Below are positions 30,301 through 38,771 of a stretch of 64,000 bases of DNA, one piece after another (within the stretch, counting starts at the first letter, position 1; every line of letters begins with the position of its first letter). The stretch comes from Glandiceps talaboti (lineage: Eukaryota > Hemichordata > Enteropneusta > Spengelidae): the NCBI RefSeq assembly GCF_964340395.1, contig NC_135556.1, positions 3,143,501 to 3,207,500 on the forward strand, given 5' to 3'. Both the position numbers and the translations under genes were made by a program. The notes beneath the pieces are model-generated. The model was given only the letters and a program-made list of their open reading frames with translations. It was not told where the DNA came from and did no database searches.

Positions 30301-33300
30301 TGAAAATGGATGATGAAAGACTTGTGTGCAGATGTTACGAGTTTCATTTAAGTAAAATTGACATAGTTAAATATAATTTTTGGGCTAGAGATGTAAGACA
30401 TTTACTCTAAAGCTATGGCTTTGGGGAGGTATGGGATCATTGATCAACAAGGTGTTGGTGATGAATTGAGATTCCTAAAAATATTTAAACAGAGATGCAT
30501 TGATATCGATATACAATTATGGTCTGAAAGTATGAATACGTCTAAAAAACTTGATTGTTATGCTTCATTTAAAAAGGAATTGTCTCTGGAACCTTTATAT
30601 TTAACCTCTCTTGATAAACCAATATTCAAACTGATGCTTTGTAGATTTACAACTTCAACACATAATTTGAAAATTGAAACTGGTTGTTGGAATGATACTC
30701 CAAGAGTAGAGAGACTTTGTGAATTGTGTAATTTAAACCAAGTAGAGGATGGATTCCACTTTTTACTTGTATGCCCATTTTATACTTGTATAAGATCAAA
30801 ATATATTGCCAATTACTTTTATAATCCCCCTCTGCAACACAAATTTGTATTACTTCTGTCGTCTCGAAAGTTGACATGCTCAGAAAACTTAGTAGATATA
30901 TATTTTATCAAGTAGATATATATTTTACTAAACTTAGAAAAGATGGAAACTCTGAGATTCAAAGGGCCTTTTTCTAGTGATCCGTTCATTTTTGTATATT
31001 TAAGGTTTGTATTTTTAGGATGGTGGCCAACAGTACTGAATAAATGATTGATTGATACTAACGACTCCTACACAAATACTACAGGTATCAACATTTCTAA
31101 CACCAACTCAATTTATATATAATGATTCACTTCATTAGCTTCTTTTAATTTGATTTTTAAATACTAGTGATGAGCCACCACTATGTTGGCCAATCCAGTG
31201 GTGCTGGTGGGTAATATATGCATTAAGTTTATAATGCTAGCCTTAGAACAACTTATTGGTCTGATGCACACATTGTATACACTACCAGATATAGAGATAG
31301 ACATAGTATTGAAATATATAATTCAGATACTGATGCACACATTGTATACACTACCAGATATAGAGATAGACATATATAGTATTGTTATATATAATTCAGA
31401 TACTGATACACACATTGTATACACTACCAGATATAGAGATATACATATATAGTATTGTTATATATAATTCAGATACTGATGCACACATTGTATACACTAC
31501 CAGATATAGAGATAGACACATATAGTATTGTTATATATAATTCAGATACTGATGCACACATTGTATACACTACCAGATATAGAGATAGACATATATAGTA
31601 TTGTTATATATAATTCAGATACTGATGCACACATTGTATACACTACCAGATATAGAGATAGACATATATAGTATTGTTATATATAATTCAGATACTGATG
31701 CACACATTGTATACACTACCAGATATAGAGATAGACATATATAGTATTGTTATATATAATTCAGATACTGATGCACACATTGTATACACTACCAGATATA
31801 GAGATAGACATATATAGTATTGTTATATATAATTCAGATACTGATGCACACATTGTATACACTACCAGATATAGAGATAGACATATATAGTATTGTTATA
31901 TATAATTCAGATACTGATACACACATTGTATACACTACCAGATATAGAGATAGACACATATAGTATTGTTATATATAATTCAGATACTGATACACACATT
32001 GTATACACTACCAGATATAGAGATAGACACATATAGTATTGTTATATGTAATTCAGTTACTGATGCACACATTGTATACACTACCAGATATAGAGATAGA
32101 CATATATAGTATTGTTATATATAATTCAGATACTGATACACACATTGTATACACTACCAGATATAGAGATAGACATATATAGTATTGTTATATATAATTC
32201 AGATACTGATGCACACATTGTATACACTACCAGATATAGAGATAGACACATATAGTATTGTTATATATAATTCAGATACTGATACACACATTGTATACAC
32301 TACCAGATATAGAGATATACATATATAGTATTGTTATATATAATTCAGTTACTGATACACACATTGTATACACTACCAGATATAGAGATAGACATATATA
32401 GTATTGTTATATATAATTCAGATACTGATGCACACATTGTATACACTACCAGATATAGAGATAGACATATATAGTATTGTTATATATAATTCAGATACTG
32501 ATGCACACATTGTATACACTACCAGATATAGAGATAGACATATATAGTATTGTTATATATAATTCAGATACTGATACACACATTGTATACACTACCAGAT
32601 ATAGAGATAGACACATATAGTATTGTTATATATAATTCAGTTACTGCAAGACAAAATAACCATTGTTTTGATAAATTATATTGGCTAAATAAATCCTCTT
32701 AAATCTTCTAATAGTGTCCAAATAAATTATAAAATTTGTTGAATTGTTGCCACAGGGGCAGCACCCTAGTGCCCTTGTCTTGAAGAAGCATGAGTTGCCA
32801 GAGAAAACCTGCATTGTTTGGCAGGGTTAAAACTGAAGCAAGGTGTAGTCAGATATCCAGTGTGTTACAAGATGACATACATTGTATACATAGCCCCTTA
32901 CTTTGACATGTATCTAGCCCCTTAGGGACTGTACAGAAATTACAGGGGGTGGGGGTGGGAGGTGGGTGGGGAGTGAGTCAGTGTTTTTCAAAGGAACGAG
33001 GCATGAAAAATATAGACCCCCTCAAATTGTTGCACAAAAAATCCTGACCCACCCCCTCTACCATGCATGTACAAAGTGACCCTCCCCCTCGTCAAATTCT
33101 AATGAGTTCATAAATACAATTCAACATACTAGTAGTTTATTTTACACAGTAATATTTACCTGACCATGTAAGTTGGGTTCTGGGGCAGGTGAGTCTTTAT
33201 GATAAATACCATCCATGCATAGATTAAGCATCTCTTCAGCTGTAAGATTAGTTACAACACTATCCCACCCATAACATAGTGTCATCATGTAAGCTGATAT

Positions 33301-33330
33301 CATCACCAATCCATAACACTTTACTGCCAT
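18652..33330 (-). CDS. FOLR1-like: Folate receptor-like gene A (five coding exons)
   Basis: Coding exons on the minus strand: 33160-33330, 28601-28792, 27090-27225, 19842-20020, 18652-18765, all with GT-AG borders and compatible phases (0, 0, 1, 0), giving 263 residues against about 257 in human FOLR1. It begins with a signal peptide ([16 protein letters not shown]) and ends with a hydrophobic tail ([13 protein letters not shown]) typical of GPI attachment. All 16 family cysteines are present. Human FOLR1 Asp81 (here VQDSCFYEC), Arg103 and Arg106 (RNER), Lys136, Trp138 and Trp140 (KGWDW) and Trp171 (LWGGS) are kept; Trp102 is Ile and His135 is Ala. N-glycosylation sequons NLT, NVS and NST occur. 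Likely an extracellular, GPI-anchored folate or pteridine binder; the ligand is inferred. An acceptor-like TTTCAG about 20 bp before the ATG suggests a 5' UTR intron. Confidence 0.92.
19240..19484. repeat. 51-bp tandem repeat, about 4.8 copies
   Basis: Five nearly identical units (CTGTGCATCTGTGATTCTG, then CTACTTAGGGGGTGC) inside intron 4 of gene A. The unit is a multiple of three, which keeps a spurious plus-strand frame open at 19208-19573. Confidence 0.95.
19842..20020 (-). CDS. Gene A coding exon 4
   Basis: Starts in phase 1 and completes a Glu codon where genes B and C complete Gly. Carries [21 protein letters not shown] and the closing DNPNDE motif (human GNPNEE). Donor GAG|GTGAGT, phase 0. 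Confidence 0.93.
20455..21368 (+). repeat. Interspersed repeat family R1, copy 1
   Basis: Shares a series of blocks, in order and orientation, with 33678-34792: CACCAATGG(T/C)(G/A)TTGTAGC at the start, repeated TTTTTGACC(C/A)AAA and AAATTTCAG-x-C-C-AATCTGC blocks, AATCGGTCCAGTAGTTTTT, and the end AACCTTATCAGTTCAGTTGT. No coding frame is seen. In this copy the segment before the 3' end has expanded into (CA)n, (GCAC)n and (CAGA)n at 21191-21316. Transposon class is not identified. Confidence 0.75.
21191..21316. repeat. Compound microsatellite (CA)n-(GCAC)n-(CAGA)n
   Basis: Three adjacent simple repeats within R1 copy 1. The (CAGA)n part matches ACAGACGGACAGACAGACGG at the same place in copy 2, so it grew from element sequence. 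It generates Thr/His and Cys/Val-Arg-Ala shadow frames on both strands. Confidence 0.97.
21776..23575 (-). mobile_element. Decayed interspersed element, inverted relative of 24701-26553
   Basis: Read on the minus strand, about 22300-22970 aligns by eye with 25440-26080 on the plus strand. Shared blocks include GTGGTGTATTG(T/A)GTAT(T/C)GTCTC, ACATGTCTTAC, CCATCCACA(A/C)AGTGACA and GATCATGGC(A/T)ACA. The outer limits are uncertain: GGCCATGGCCAGT occurs near 21785 and again, inverted, near 23570, with matching flanks, which may be the ends of this copy. Palindromic CGGTCCTTAGGACCG lies inside the left edge. No intact frame. Confidence 0.5.
23242..23334. repeat. Long imperfect hairpin
   Basis: Left arm CTCACAGAGTCAAAAATTAC plus TTGG and right arm CCAAGTTATTTTTTGACTC plus TGTGAG are complementary over about 24 bp, and weaker pairing extends to GAAAATCTCTA / GGAAATTTT. 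The loop is about 20 nt. Possibly a small foldback element. Confidence 0.7.
24170..24326. mobile_element. Foldback MITE with about 55-bp terminal inverted repeats
   Basis: The 157-bp segment begins TATAATATAATAGCAATAAC and ends with its reverse complement (2-bp gap). The inverted arms run on through CCCCGCCGAAGGCGGGTATA and TTGGTACAATT to near 24230 and back from near 24263, leaving a loop of only about 30 bp. Each arm also holds its own mini-hairpin, CCCGCC-GAA-GGCGGG. There is no coding sequence, so it would depend on another element's transposase. A TA-rich target duplication is likely but is hidden in the AT-rich ends. Confidence 0.85.
24701..26553 (+). mobile_element. DNA transposon remnant with long TIRs and TTAA flanks
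   Basis: Inverted repeats of more than 60 bp end a 1.85-kb segment: 24705 onward reads AGTGTACATGCAAAGGTACA and continues to TTTTGCCATAAAAATAAA near 24768; the reverse complement of 26490-26549 reads the same with few differences. Both ends are bordered by TTAA (24701-24704 and 26550-26553), a target duplication known for piggyBac-like elements, though the termini lack the usual CCC start, so the superfamily is open. The inside has short Ser/Asp-rich broken reading near 24970-25150 and no recognisable transposase, so it is non-autonomous or decayed. It lies in intron 3 of gene A. Confidence 0.75.
26658..26845. repeat. 93-bp tandem duplication
   Basis: Two consecutive, almost identical copies starting TCTCCTTGATTTCATATTG at 26658 and 26751 and ending CTGGGGCCAATCTA. 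They lie in intron 3 of gene A. Confidence 0.95.
27090..27225 (-). CDS. Gene A coding exon 3
   Basis: 45 codons plus one base. Carries [22 protein letters not shown], the TC-S-DNW motif and KGWDWSS. Acceptor CACACACAG|CAT, donor G|GTAGGG in phase 1. Confidence 0.93.
27334..27538. repeat. (GATA)n-type microsatellite
   Basis: Imperfect GATA/GACA tetranucleotide tract in intron 2 of gene A, starting just over 100 bp upstream of exon 3 (gene orientation). Produces Tyr/Leu/Ser-rich shadow frames on the minus strand. Confidence 0.97.
27730..28425. repeat. Degenerate tandem repeat of 150-200 bp, about 4 units
   Basis: Units are recognised by AAAATGGCTG(T/C)CTAGC(A/G)GCCAT, the related TTGACAT(A/C)CATATGTATG and a GTCCTTGTACCAAGTTTGAT or variant. 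The TTGACATACA-like blocks lie at about 27821, 28028, 28182 and 28332. Each unit has a short inverted pair (ATGGC ... GCCAT). The 3' part runs into CACGCACGGACG, then a CCCGGACTTCGTCCGG palindrome near 28500. Probably one non-autonomous transposon with internal repeats; class unknown. Confidence 0.65.
28601..28792 (-). CDS. Gene A coding exon 2
   Basis: 64 codons from [10 protein letters not shown] to GPWLVE. It carries the CC pair, the WYHCG motif (human NWNHCG), the pteridine-contacting Asp in VQDSCFYEC and the TPNVGPW signature. Acceptor TAG|TGT, donor GAG|GTTTGT, phases 0 and 0. Confidence 0.93.
28793..30258. other. Intron 1 of gene A, proximal part, no further feature
   Basis: About 1.5 kb of AT-rich unique sequence. 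No exon-like segment, RNA gene or repeat was recognised before the LINE insertion. Confidence 0.6.
30259..31066 (+). mobile_element. 5'-truncated LINE with 12-bp target-site duplication
   Basis: ATACTAACGACT occurs at 30259-30270 and again at 31055-31066, bracketing a 784-bp insert that ends in a short (TGAT)n tail, the hallmark of target-primed reverse transcription. The insert translates as the C-terminal part of a non-LTR retrotransposon polyprotein. A first block ([20 protein letters not shown]) and a second frame (30415-30915) carry the zinc-binding-like C-x2-C-x12-H-x5-C motif: LCELCN, then [10 protein letters not shown]. One stop near 30410 and a frame change near 30430 show it is dead. 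Only the 3' end of the element is present and no reverse-transcriptase catalytic motif is left. Clade not assigned. Confidence 0.88.
31261..32646. repeat. 73-bp minisatellite, about 19 copies
   Basis: Head-to-tail 73-bp units with GCACACATTGTATACACTAC, AGATATAGAGATAGACA and TAGTATTGTTATATATAATT. Units are nearly identical; the main variants are GATGCAC/GATACAC and GACATATA/GACACATA. Lies in intron 1 of gene A, about 500 bp before exon 2's upstream neighbour, exon 1. Confidence 0.97.
32647..33159. other. Intron 1 of gene A, distal part
   Basis: About 510 bp between the 73-bp array and exon 1. Contains a G-rich/C-rich stretch near 32945-33090 (GGGGGTGGGGGTGGGAGGTG) that resembles other G-rich patches near 36510-36610, 38640 and 41680, perhaps one old interspersed repeat. 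No gene. Confidence 0.5.
33160..33330 (-). CDS. Gene A coding exon 1
   Basis: 57 codons: signal peptide, then the family's N-terminal motif C-x-G-x-YHK-x-x-x-P-x-PEP-x-LHGQ. It ends CAG|GTAAAT, phase 0. The ATG (33328-33330) is preferred over upstream non-ATG codons because it directly starts the signal peptide. Confidence 0.9.
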
Positions 33331-33677
33331 TCTTCTCAAAATTTACTCTCACTGAAACTGAAAACAATATATGGGAAATATGAACAATCAAAATAAATAA
33401 GTACAGTATTATTTTTAAGTGATCATTAGGTAGAGTGCCAACAATTATTACACTTCCACTTTGAAGAATCAAGAGTCAATAAAACCCAATATCTACATTT
33501 TGTGATAATTGTTGCAACTATCTTTACAGAACATTGTTGTTATATTTATAAAGACAGTTAGACTAGTCTTCAAATTGGTTTTCAAATTTAATTTAAATCC
33601 GAGATACTTTGTGAAACAAATGTATTTTTAGGCAAATTCACATATCCAGATGTTCAACTGTTGAGAACAAAAAACCA

Positions 33678-34792
33678 AAAAAACACCAAAATCACCAATG
33701 GCATTGTAGCACAACTGTACAGTTTTAAAAACTGTTTACCCACATGCTGATCCATGCTAGGTATAGGTGTTCATTTGGTGAATGATTATCCAGTTGCCTT
33801 TCCAACCCTGTTGTTATCTTTGCAGTATATGCAATCATTTGCTATGGGCACGGTCTTGTTGCTAGGTATATTCGCATACATTTTTTGAATGTTTAGTCAT
33901 TTGTCTATTAATCTATGTTGTTATCTTTGCAAAATACATGATCTTTTGGCTGTTGCTATGGGTGGTCTGTTGCTAGGCATATTTGCATACACTTTTTGAA
34001 TGTTTTGTTCACTTGTCTAAGAATCCCTGTTGCAATCTTTGTGAAATACACCAGTTTGGCTGTTGCTATGGGCATGGTCATGGTTGCTAGGGATATTTGC
34101 CTTCATTTTTTGAATGTTCACACTCATGCCTACCAGATGATGTTATTTGACCAAGATATATACTGCCATTTGGTTGTTGTTAAGGGTGTGGTCATGGTTC
34201 CTTGGACTAATTGTGTCAAAATATTTTGAAGAAAATTTACAGAAAAACACTTTTAGAAATTTCTCACCAAGTTTCAGTCTCATTGACCAAGTACTTTTTG
34301 AGAAAATACTTTGACCGAAATTCACATTTTTACACCTAATTTGCATATCACTGATGAAATCATTATATGCTTAATATTTCTTCATCTATATACCCTCAGA
34401 TGCATCCCCATTAAATTTCAGCCCACTCTGCTCTGTAGGTTTCGGATTAAATTTTTTTGACCAAAACGACACATTTTAGCCCTATTAATTTACAAACCCC
34501 TGAGAATGTTCCAACCAAATTTCAGACCAATCTGCACAGTAGGTTTGTAGTTTATGTTTTTTGACCAAAAATGACATTTTTTTTAACCCAAATCACATAC
34601 CTGTGATGTGATTATTTTGCTTTGAACAATTTCCCAACTAGACACCAAAAGTAATCTCACCAAATACCAAGGCAATTGGTCTAGTAGTTTTTTAGTTTAA
34701 GTTGTTTACAGACGGACAGACAGACGGACACTGCACGATGCATATACATATAGCACTATTGAACCTTATCAGTTCAGTTGTCCTAAAAAAAA
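33678..34792 (+). repeat. Interspersed repeat family R1, copy 2
   Basis: Same block order as 20455-21368, in the same orientation. Its 5' part contains several tandem versions of GTTGCTATGGGCA and GTTGCTAGG(C/T)ATATT(T/C)GC about 120-130 bp apart. Ends in ACAGACGGACAGACAGACGG then AACCTTATCAGTTCAGTTGT. The two copies are about 13 kb apart and clearly diverged. Confidence 0.75.
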
Positions 34793-37016
34793 GCAACCAT
34801 TTTTATTATGCTTCTCTACCCAATTCACTGCTATCATCAAATCTCCATCACATTACAAATATTCATGTGTGGGTTTGTAATTTAAATGAAATATGCCGTA
34901 TTTCATACAAAGAAGTCTTACAAATCTACAAATTGTCATCCAATATTCACAGATAATAAGTGAAATGACTTCCTGAATGATTGGTAAGTAAAATTCCATT
35001 AACTCAACATAGTTACAGAATAATTGCTTTTATTCAAGTCAATCTGATCCGTCTTTTCCTCTTGAGTCAGTGGTTGCCATAGTAACTGATGCCCTACTCA
35101 ATTTCTAGGGATTGATGTGTGAAGTTGCGCTGGTAACAGACATGAAAGAGCTAGTGTTCATTTGTTTTAAAAATAAATTATATCCATTTATCACTATTAT
35201 ATATACCATCACATTACAAAATTGTTAATCTTAAAACGATATGGCTGTCACTGTTGTTTGTTCCGAATAAATCCTGTTAACTGCCTCTAATCCAATTTCT
35301 TCATTCGTTGAAATTCTAATCTATTGTAATCTGAACTGCGTATTTCTTCAAATTTTCATTGCATATAAATTGAAAAAAAAATCACTTTGCAAGGAATCAT
35401 ACTAATTCTTTACTTTTTTAAACAAAACTGTTCGTATAACAAAAATTCGTCTAAGCGTATTGAATATTTACAAAATGTACGGCAATGGAGGGAAAATAAG
35501 TACATTTTAGATATGGCCTACAGAAATGAGATAATAGAACTTGTACACATACATATACATCATGGTCTGGCAATCAAAGCAATTTGCATATCAAACAAGT
35601 CGTCACCAGCCTTACGTCATGATAAAAACACATGTATGGATGATATACAATGTAACTTGATAAATTTTAGGAATGTAAATCTAAGTGATGACGATACTGA
35701 AAAAACACTGATCGAGTGACTAAACGGTAAAATGTGGCGTTACTTTACGCATGATTGCAGTGAAAGTGGGTTAGTCTGTTTTCGGTACGGCTATAGCCTA
35801 GGTTCCATAGAAGAACACAACACTGACTTAAAGTTAATAATACAATGTACTTGTCTTTATAAAGATAACAATGCTACAACCAAATCAGTATACGTAAAAC
35901 TTACCATAAAACCCGGCAACGTACGTTGAAAGTTTTCCCACACGATCTATCTTTATATCGTTATCGGCCTCACGTGTTTTTCCTGCGCATGGATGAATCA
36001 AAGGTCAGGTTACAACGTCTCAGAGGTCAACTTTCCCTATTGATATTCAAATGAGTATGTACCCTTGTCGGGTGCGCGTGTGATACTTTATCATATTTAT
36101 TCGTCGAAAAAAAGTTCAAAATCAGTGACATTACATTTTGAAATGAGAACGGATAGCCTACACTATGGCAAGCCGTTCAGGCCAAAAATATTATTATTAG
36201 TTAATATTTTGGTTAACAAGTTTAATATGTAGTCCTCCTTCGCCGCGCTCTCAATGCGGCCATGGTCCCCAGAAATGAACCCAGGCTACATAGCGATTTT
36301 TAAAAATATCATATGTGCAAATTAGACAATAACCCCCCCCCCCACACACACACACACATTCAGAAGAGGTACACTACAATAAAACATACACACACACACA
36401 CATTCAGAAGAGGTACACTACAATATAACATGGACACGTGGTATTGACTATATAGATGTGTGTTTTTTTCCTGCGGTCAAGCGTAAGCGAATCCTGCTAC
36501 CACAATATACGTTCGGGGGGGGGGGGGGAGAGAAATTGGGGGGGAGGGCATGAAAAAAATTGAGAGTTCAAAGGGGGAGGGCATGAAAATTGTGATGGTC
36601 TGAAAGGGGGCCCCGAAATAGTTAGCTCACGATTTGACTCACCAAAATTAAGCCTCTGGAGCGGTCGTTTACCGAGAAAATTAAGAAATTTCTCGCTGCT
36701 TCGCCTCCATACCAAAGACAAAGTGTAGGTATTGACTCAAGTAAATTGGGTTATTGAAGACAGTTTTCAAGTACTCTATGGCTTTCGATAATGTGTATGG
36801 TTTGAAATGTTATGCCTTCAAATGGCTTCCTACGTGTCCTCATTTTTAAAAAGTTCCGAAGTTTAATACTGTGTGAGGGGGAAACCCCCTCCCACACCCT
36901 CCCCACTAGCTATCATGGGGGATGCTGTTTCTTCCCAGCATCACGATTGAAAGAGAAAAACCTGCTGACTAAGTATCTCAAAGTACAGCCAATGTGAGAC
37001 CTTTTTCGCAAAGCCC

Positions 37017-37018
<2 letters not shown>
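34793..37018. other. Intergenic between genes A and B, no firm gene
   Basis: About 2.2 kb upstream of gene A. It would hold any non-coding first exon and promoter of gene A, but I cannot place them. A same-frame pair of open segments lies at 35387-35929 (see separate entry). A 32-bp duplication (CATTCAGAAGAGGTACACTA) occurs near 36357-36420, and poly-G patches near 36515-36550. Confidence 0.5.
35387..35929 (+). pseudogene. Unidentified reading frame interrupted by one stop
   Basis: Two open segments, 35387-35719 and 35732-35929, lie in the same frame and are separated only by a TGA and 12 bases, giving about 180 codons in total. I do not recognise a family. Composition is protein-like (Cys, His, charged residues spread evenly, no simple repeats), unlike other shadow frames here. 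It could be a decayed gene, part of a transposon or chance. Confidence 0.2.
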
Positions 37019-37082
<64 letters not shown>

Positions 37083-37125
37083 AATATATATATATACAAA
37101 ACTATATATATATATATATATAACT
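37019..37125. repeat. (TA)n microsatellite
   Basis: Long (AT)n tract at 37019-37082 followed by interrupted TATA blocks to 37125. Confidence 0.97.
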
Positions 37126-37461
37126 CGGTGAGTATCAATCTGCTAAGACAGTGCTCTATACCGCAGTGGCAGAGCGCAATAGTTTTGGTAGTACTGGAAC
37201 TCTTTCTTGGTTGTAACTCGGAGTTTCACGCATTGCGCGATCATCAGACAACTGCAGTTGCATTGTGCGATCATCGGACAACTGCACTTGGGAGTGAGTG
37301 TACCCCTCCCACTGTGAGCACTTGTCTGGAAATATTAAGTACATGTAGGGGGCCTTTTAGAGGCGTAAAATTCAAAACCCATACACATTATTTAAAGTCA
37401 TAGAGAACTTAATATTGTCTAGAATATCCCAGTTTTAATCGTAGTGCATTATATTATATGG

Positions 37462-38440
37462 TTATATTGCCTGCATTTTAGCCAATAAAGATATGTTAGC
37501 GAGTTGGTAGTTGAAACAATGATATTGTCTGCATTTTAGCCAATACATATATGTTAGCGAGTTGGTAGTTGAAACAATGATATTGTCTGCATTTTAGCCA
37601 ATAAAGATATGTTAGCGAGTTGGTAGTTGAAACAATGATATTGTCTGCATTTTAGCCAATACATATATGTTAGCGAGTTGGTAGTTGAAACAATGATATT
37701 GTCTGCATTTTAGCCAATAAAGATATGTTAGCGAGTTGGTAGTTGAAACAATGATATTGTCTGCATTTTAGCCAATAAAGATATGTTAGCGAGTTGGTAG
37801 TTGAAACAATGATATTGTCTGCATTTTAGCCAATACATATATGTTAGCGAGTTGGTAGTTGAAACAATGATATTGTCTGCATTTTAGCCAATACATATAT
37901 GTTAGCGAGTTGGTAGTTGAAACAATGATATTGTCTGCATTTTAGCCAATAAAGATATGTTAGCGAGTTGGTAGTTGAAACAATGATATTGTCTGCATTT
38001 TAGCCAATAAAGATATGTTAGCGAGTTGGTAGTTGAAACAATGATATTGTCTGCATTTTAGCCAATACATATATGTTAGCGAGTTGGTACTTGAAACAAT
38101 GATATTGTCTGCATTTTAGCCAATACATATATGTTAGCGAGTTGGTAGTTGAAACAATGATATTGTCTGCATTTTAGCCAATAAAGATATGTTAGCGAGT
38201 TGGTAGTTGAAACAATGATATTGTCTGCATTTTAGCCAATAAAGATATGTTAGCGAGTTGGTAGTTGAAACAATGATATTGTCTGCATTTTAGCCAATAC
38301 ATATATGTTAGCGAGTTGGTAGTTGAAACAATGATATTGTCTGCATTTTAGCCAATAAAGATATGTTAGCGAGTTGGTAGTTGAAACAATGATATTGTCT
38401 GCATTTTAGCCAATAAAGATATGTTAGCGAGTTGGTAGTT
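37462..38440. repeat. 58-bp minisatellite, about 17 copies, two alternating variants
   Basis: Units carry GTCTGCATTTTAGCCAATA, then either AAGATATG or CATATATG, then TTAGCGAGTTGGTAGTTGAA. The two forms occur in the order K C K C K K C C K K C C K K C K K (K = AAGATATG, C = CATATATG), a partly regular higher-order pattern. Confidence 0.95.
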
Positions 38441-38771
38441 TTTTATTTGTTAAACAAAACTAGTGAAATTGATATTAGTCATAATTTGACAAAGAACACA
38501 GACGTACATGGAAGTAAAAAAGAAACAAATTCTCAACATTGTACCTTTTTAAGCCGTAAGAATGTTTAGGGCTGTGGCTTAAACTAGATTCGGTCGAAGT
38601 ATCGGAAACAGACCATTTTAGGGAGCCTTCAGTATGTACAGGGGGGGGGGGGCAGGGAAATGGAGGGGGTCTCACTATTTTACAAATCACCTCTTTGTGG
38701 AGAGTCATATTTTATAAAATAGGATTAGGGAGAGTCACTGACATCGAATCCAAATCTGATTGCTGCCTTTC
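38441..38771. other. Spacer between two arrays
   Basis: About 330 bp with a poly-G patch at 38641-38652 and no gene. Confidence 0.6.
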
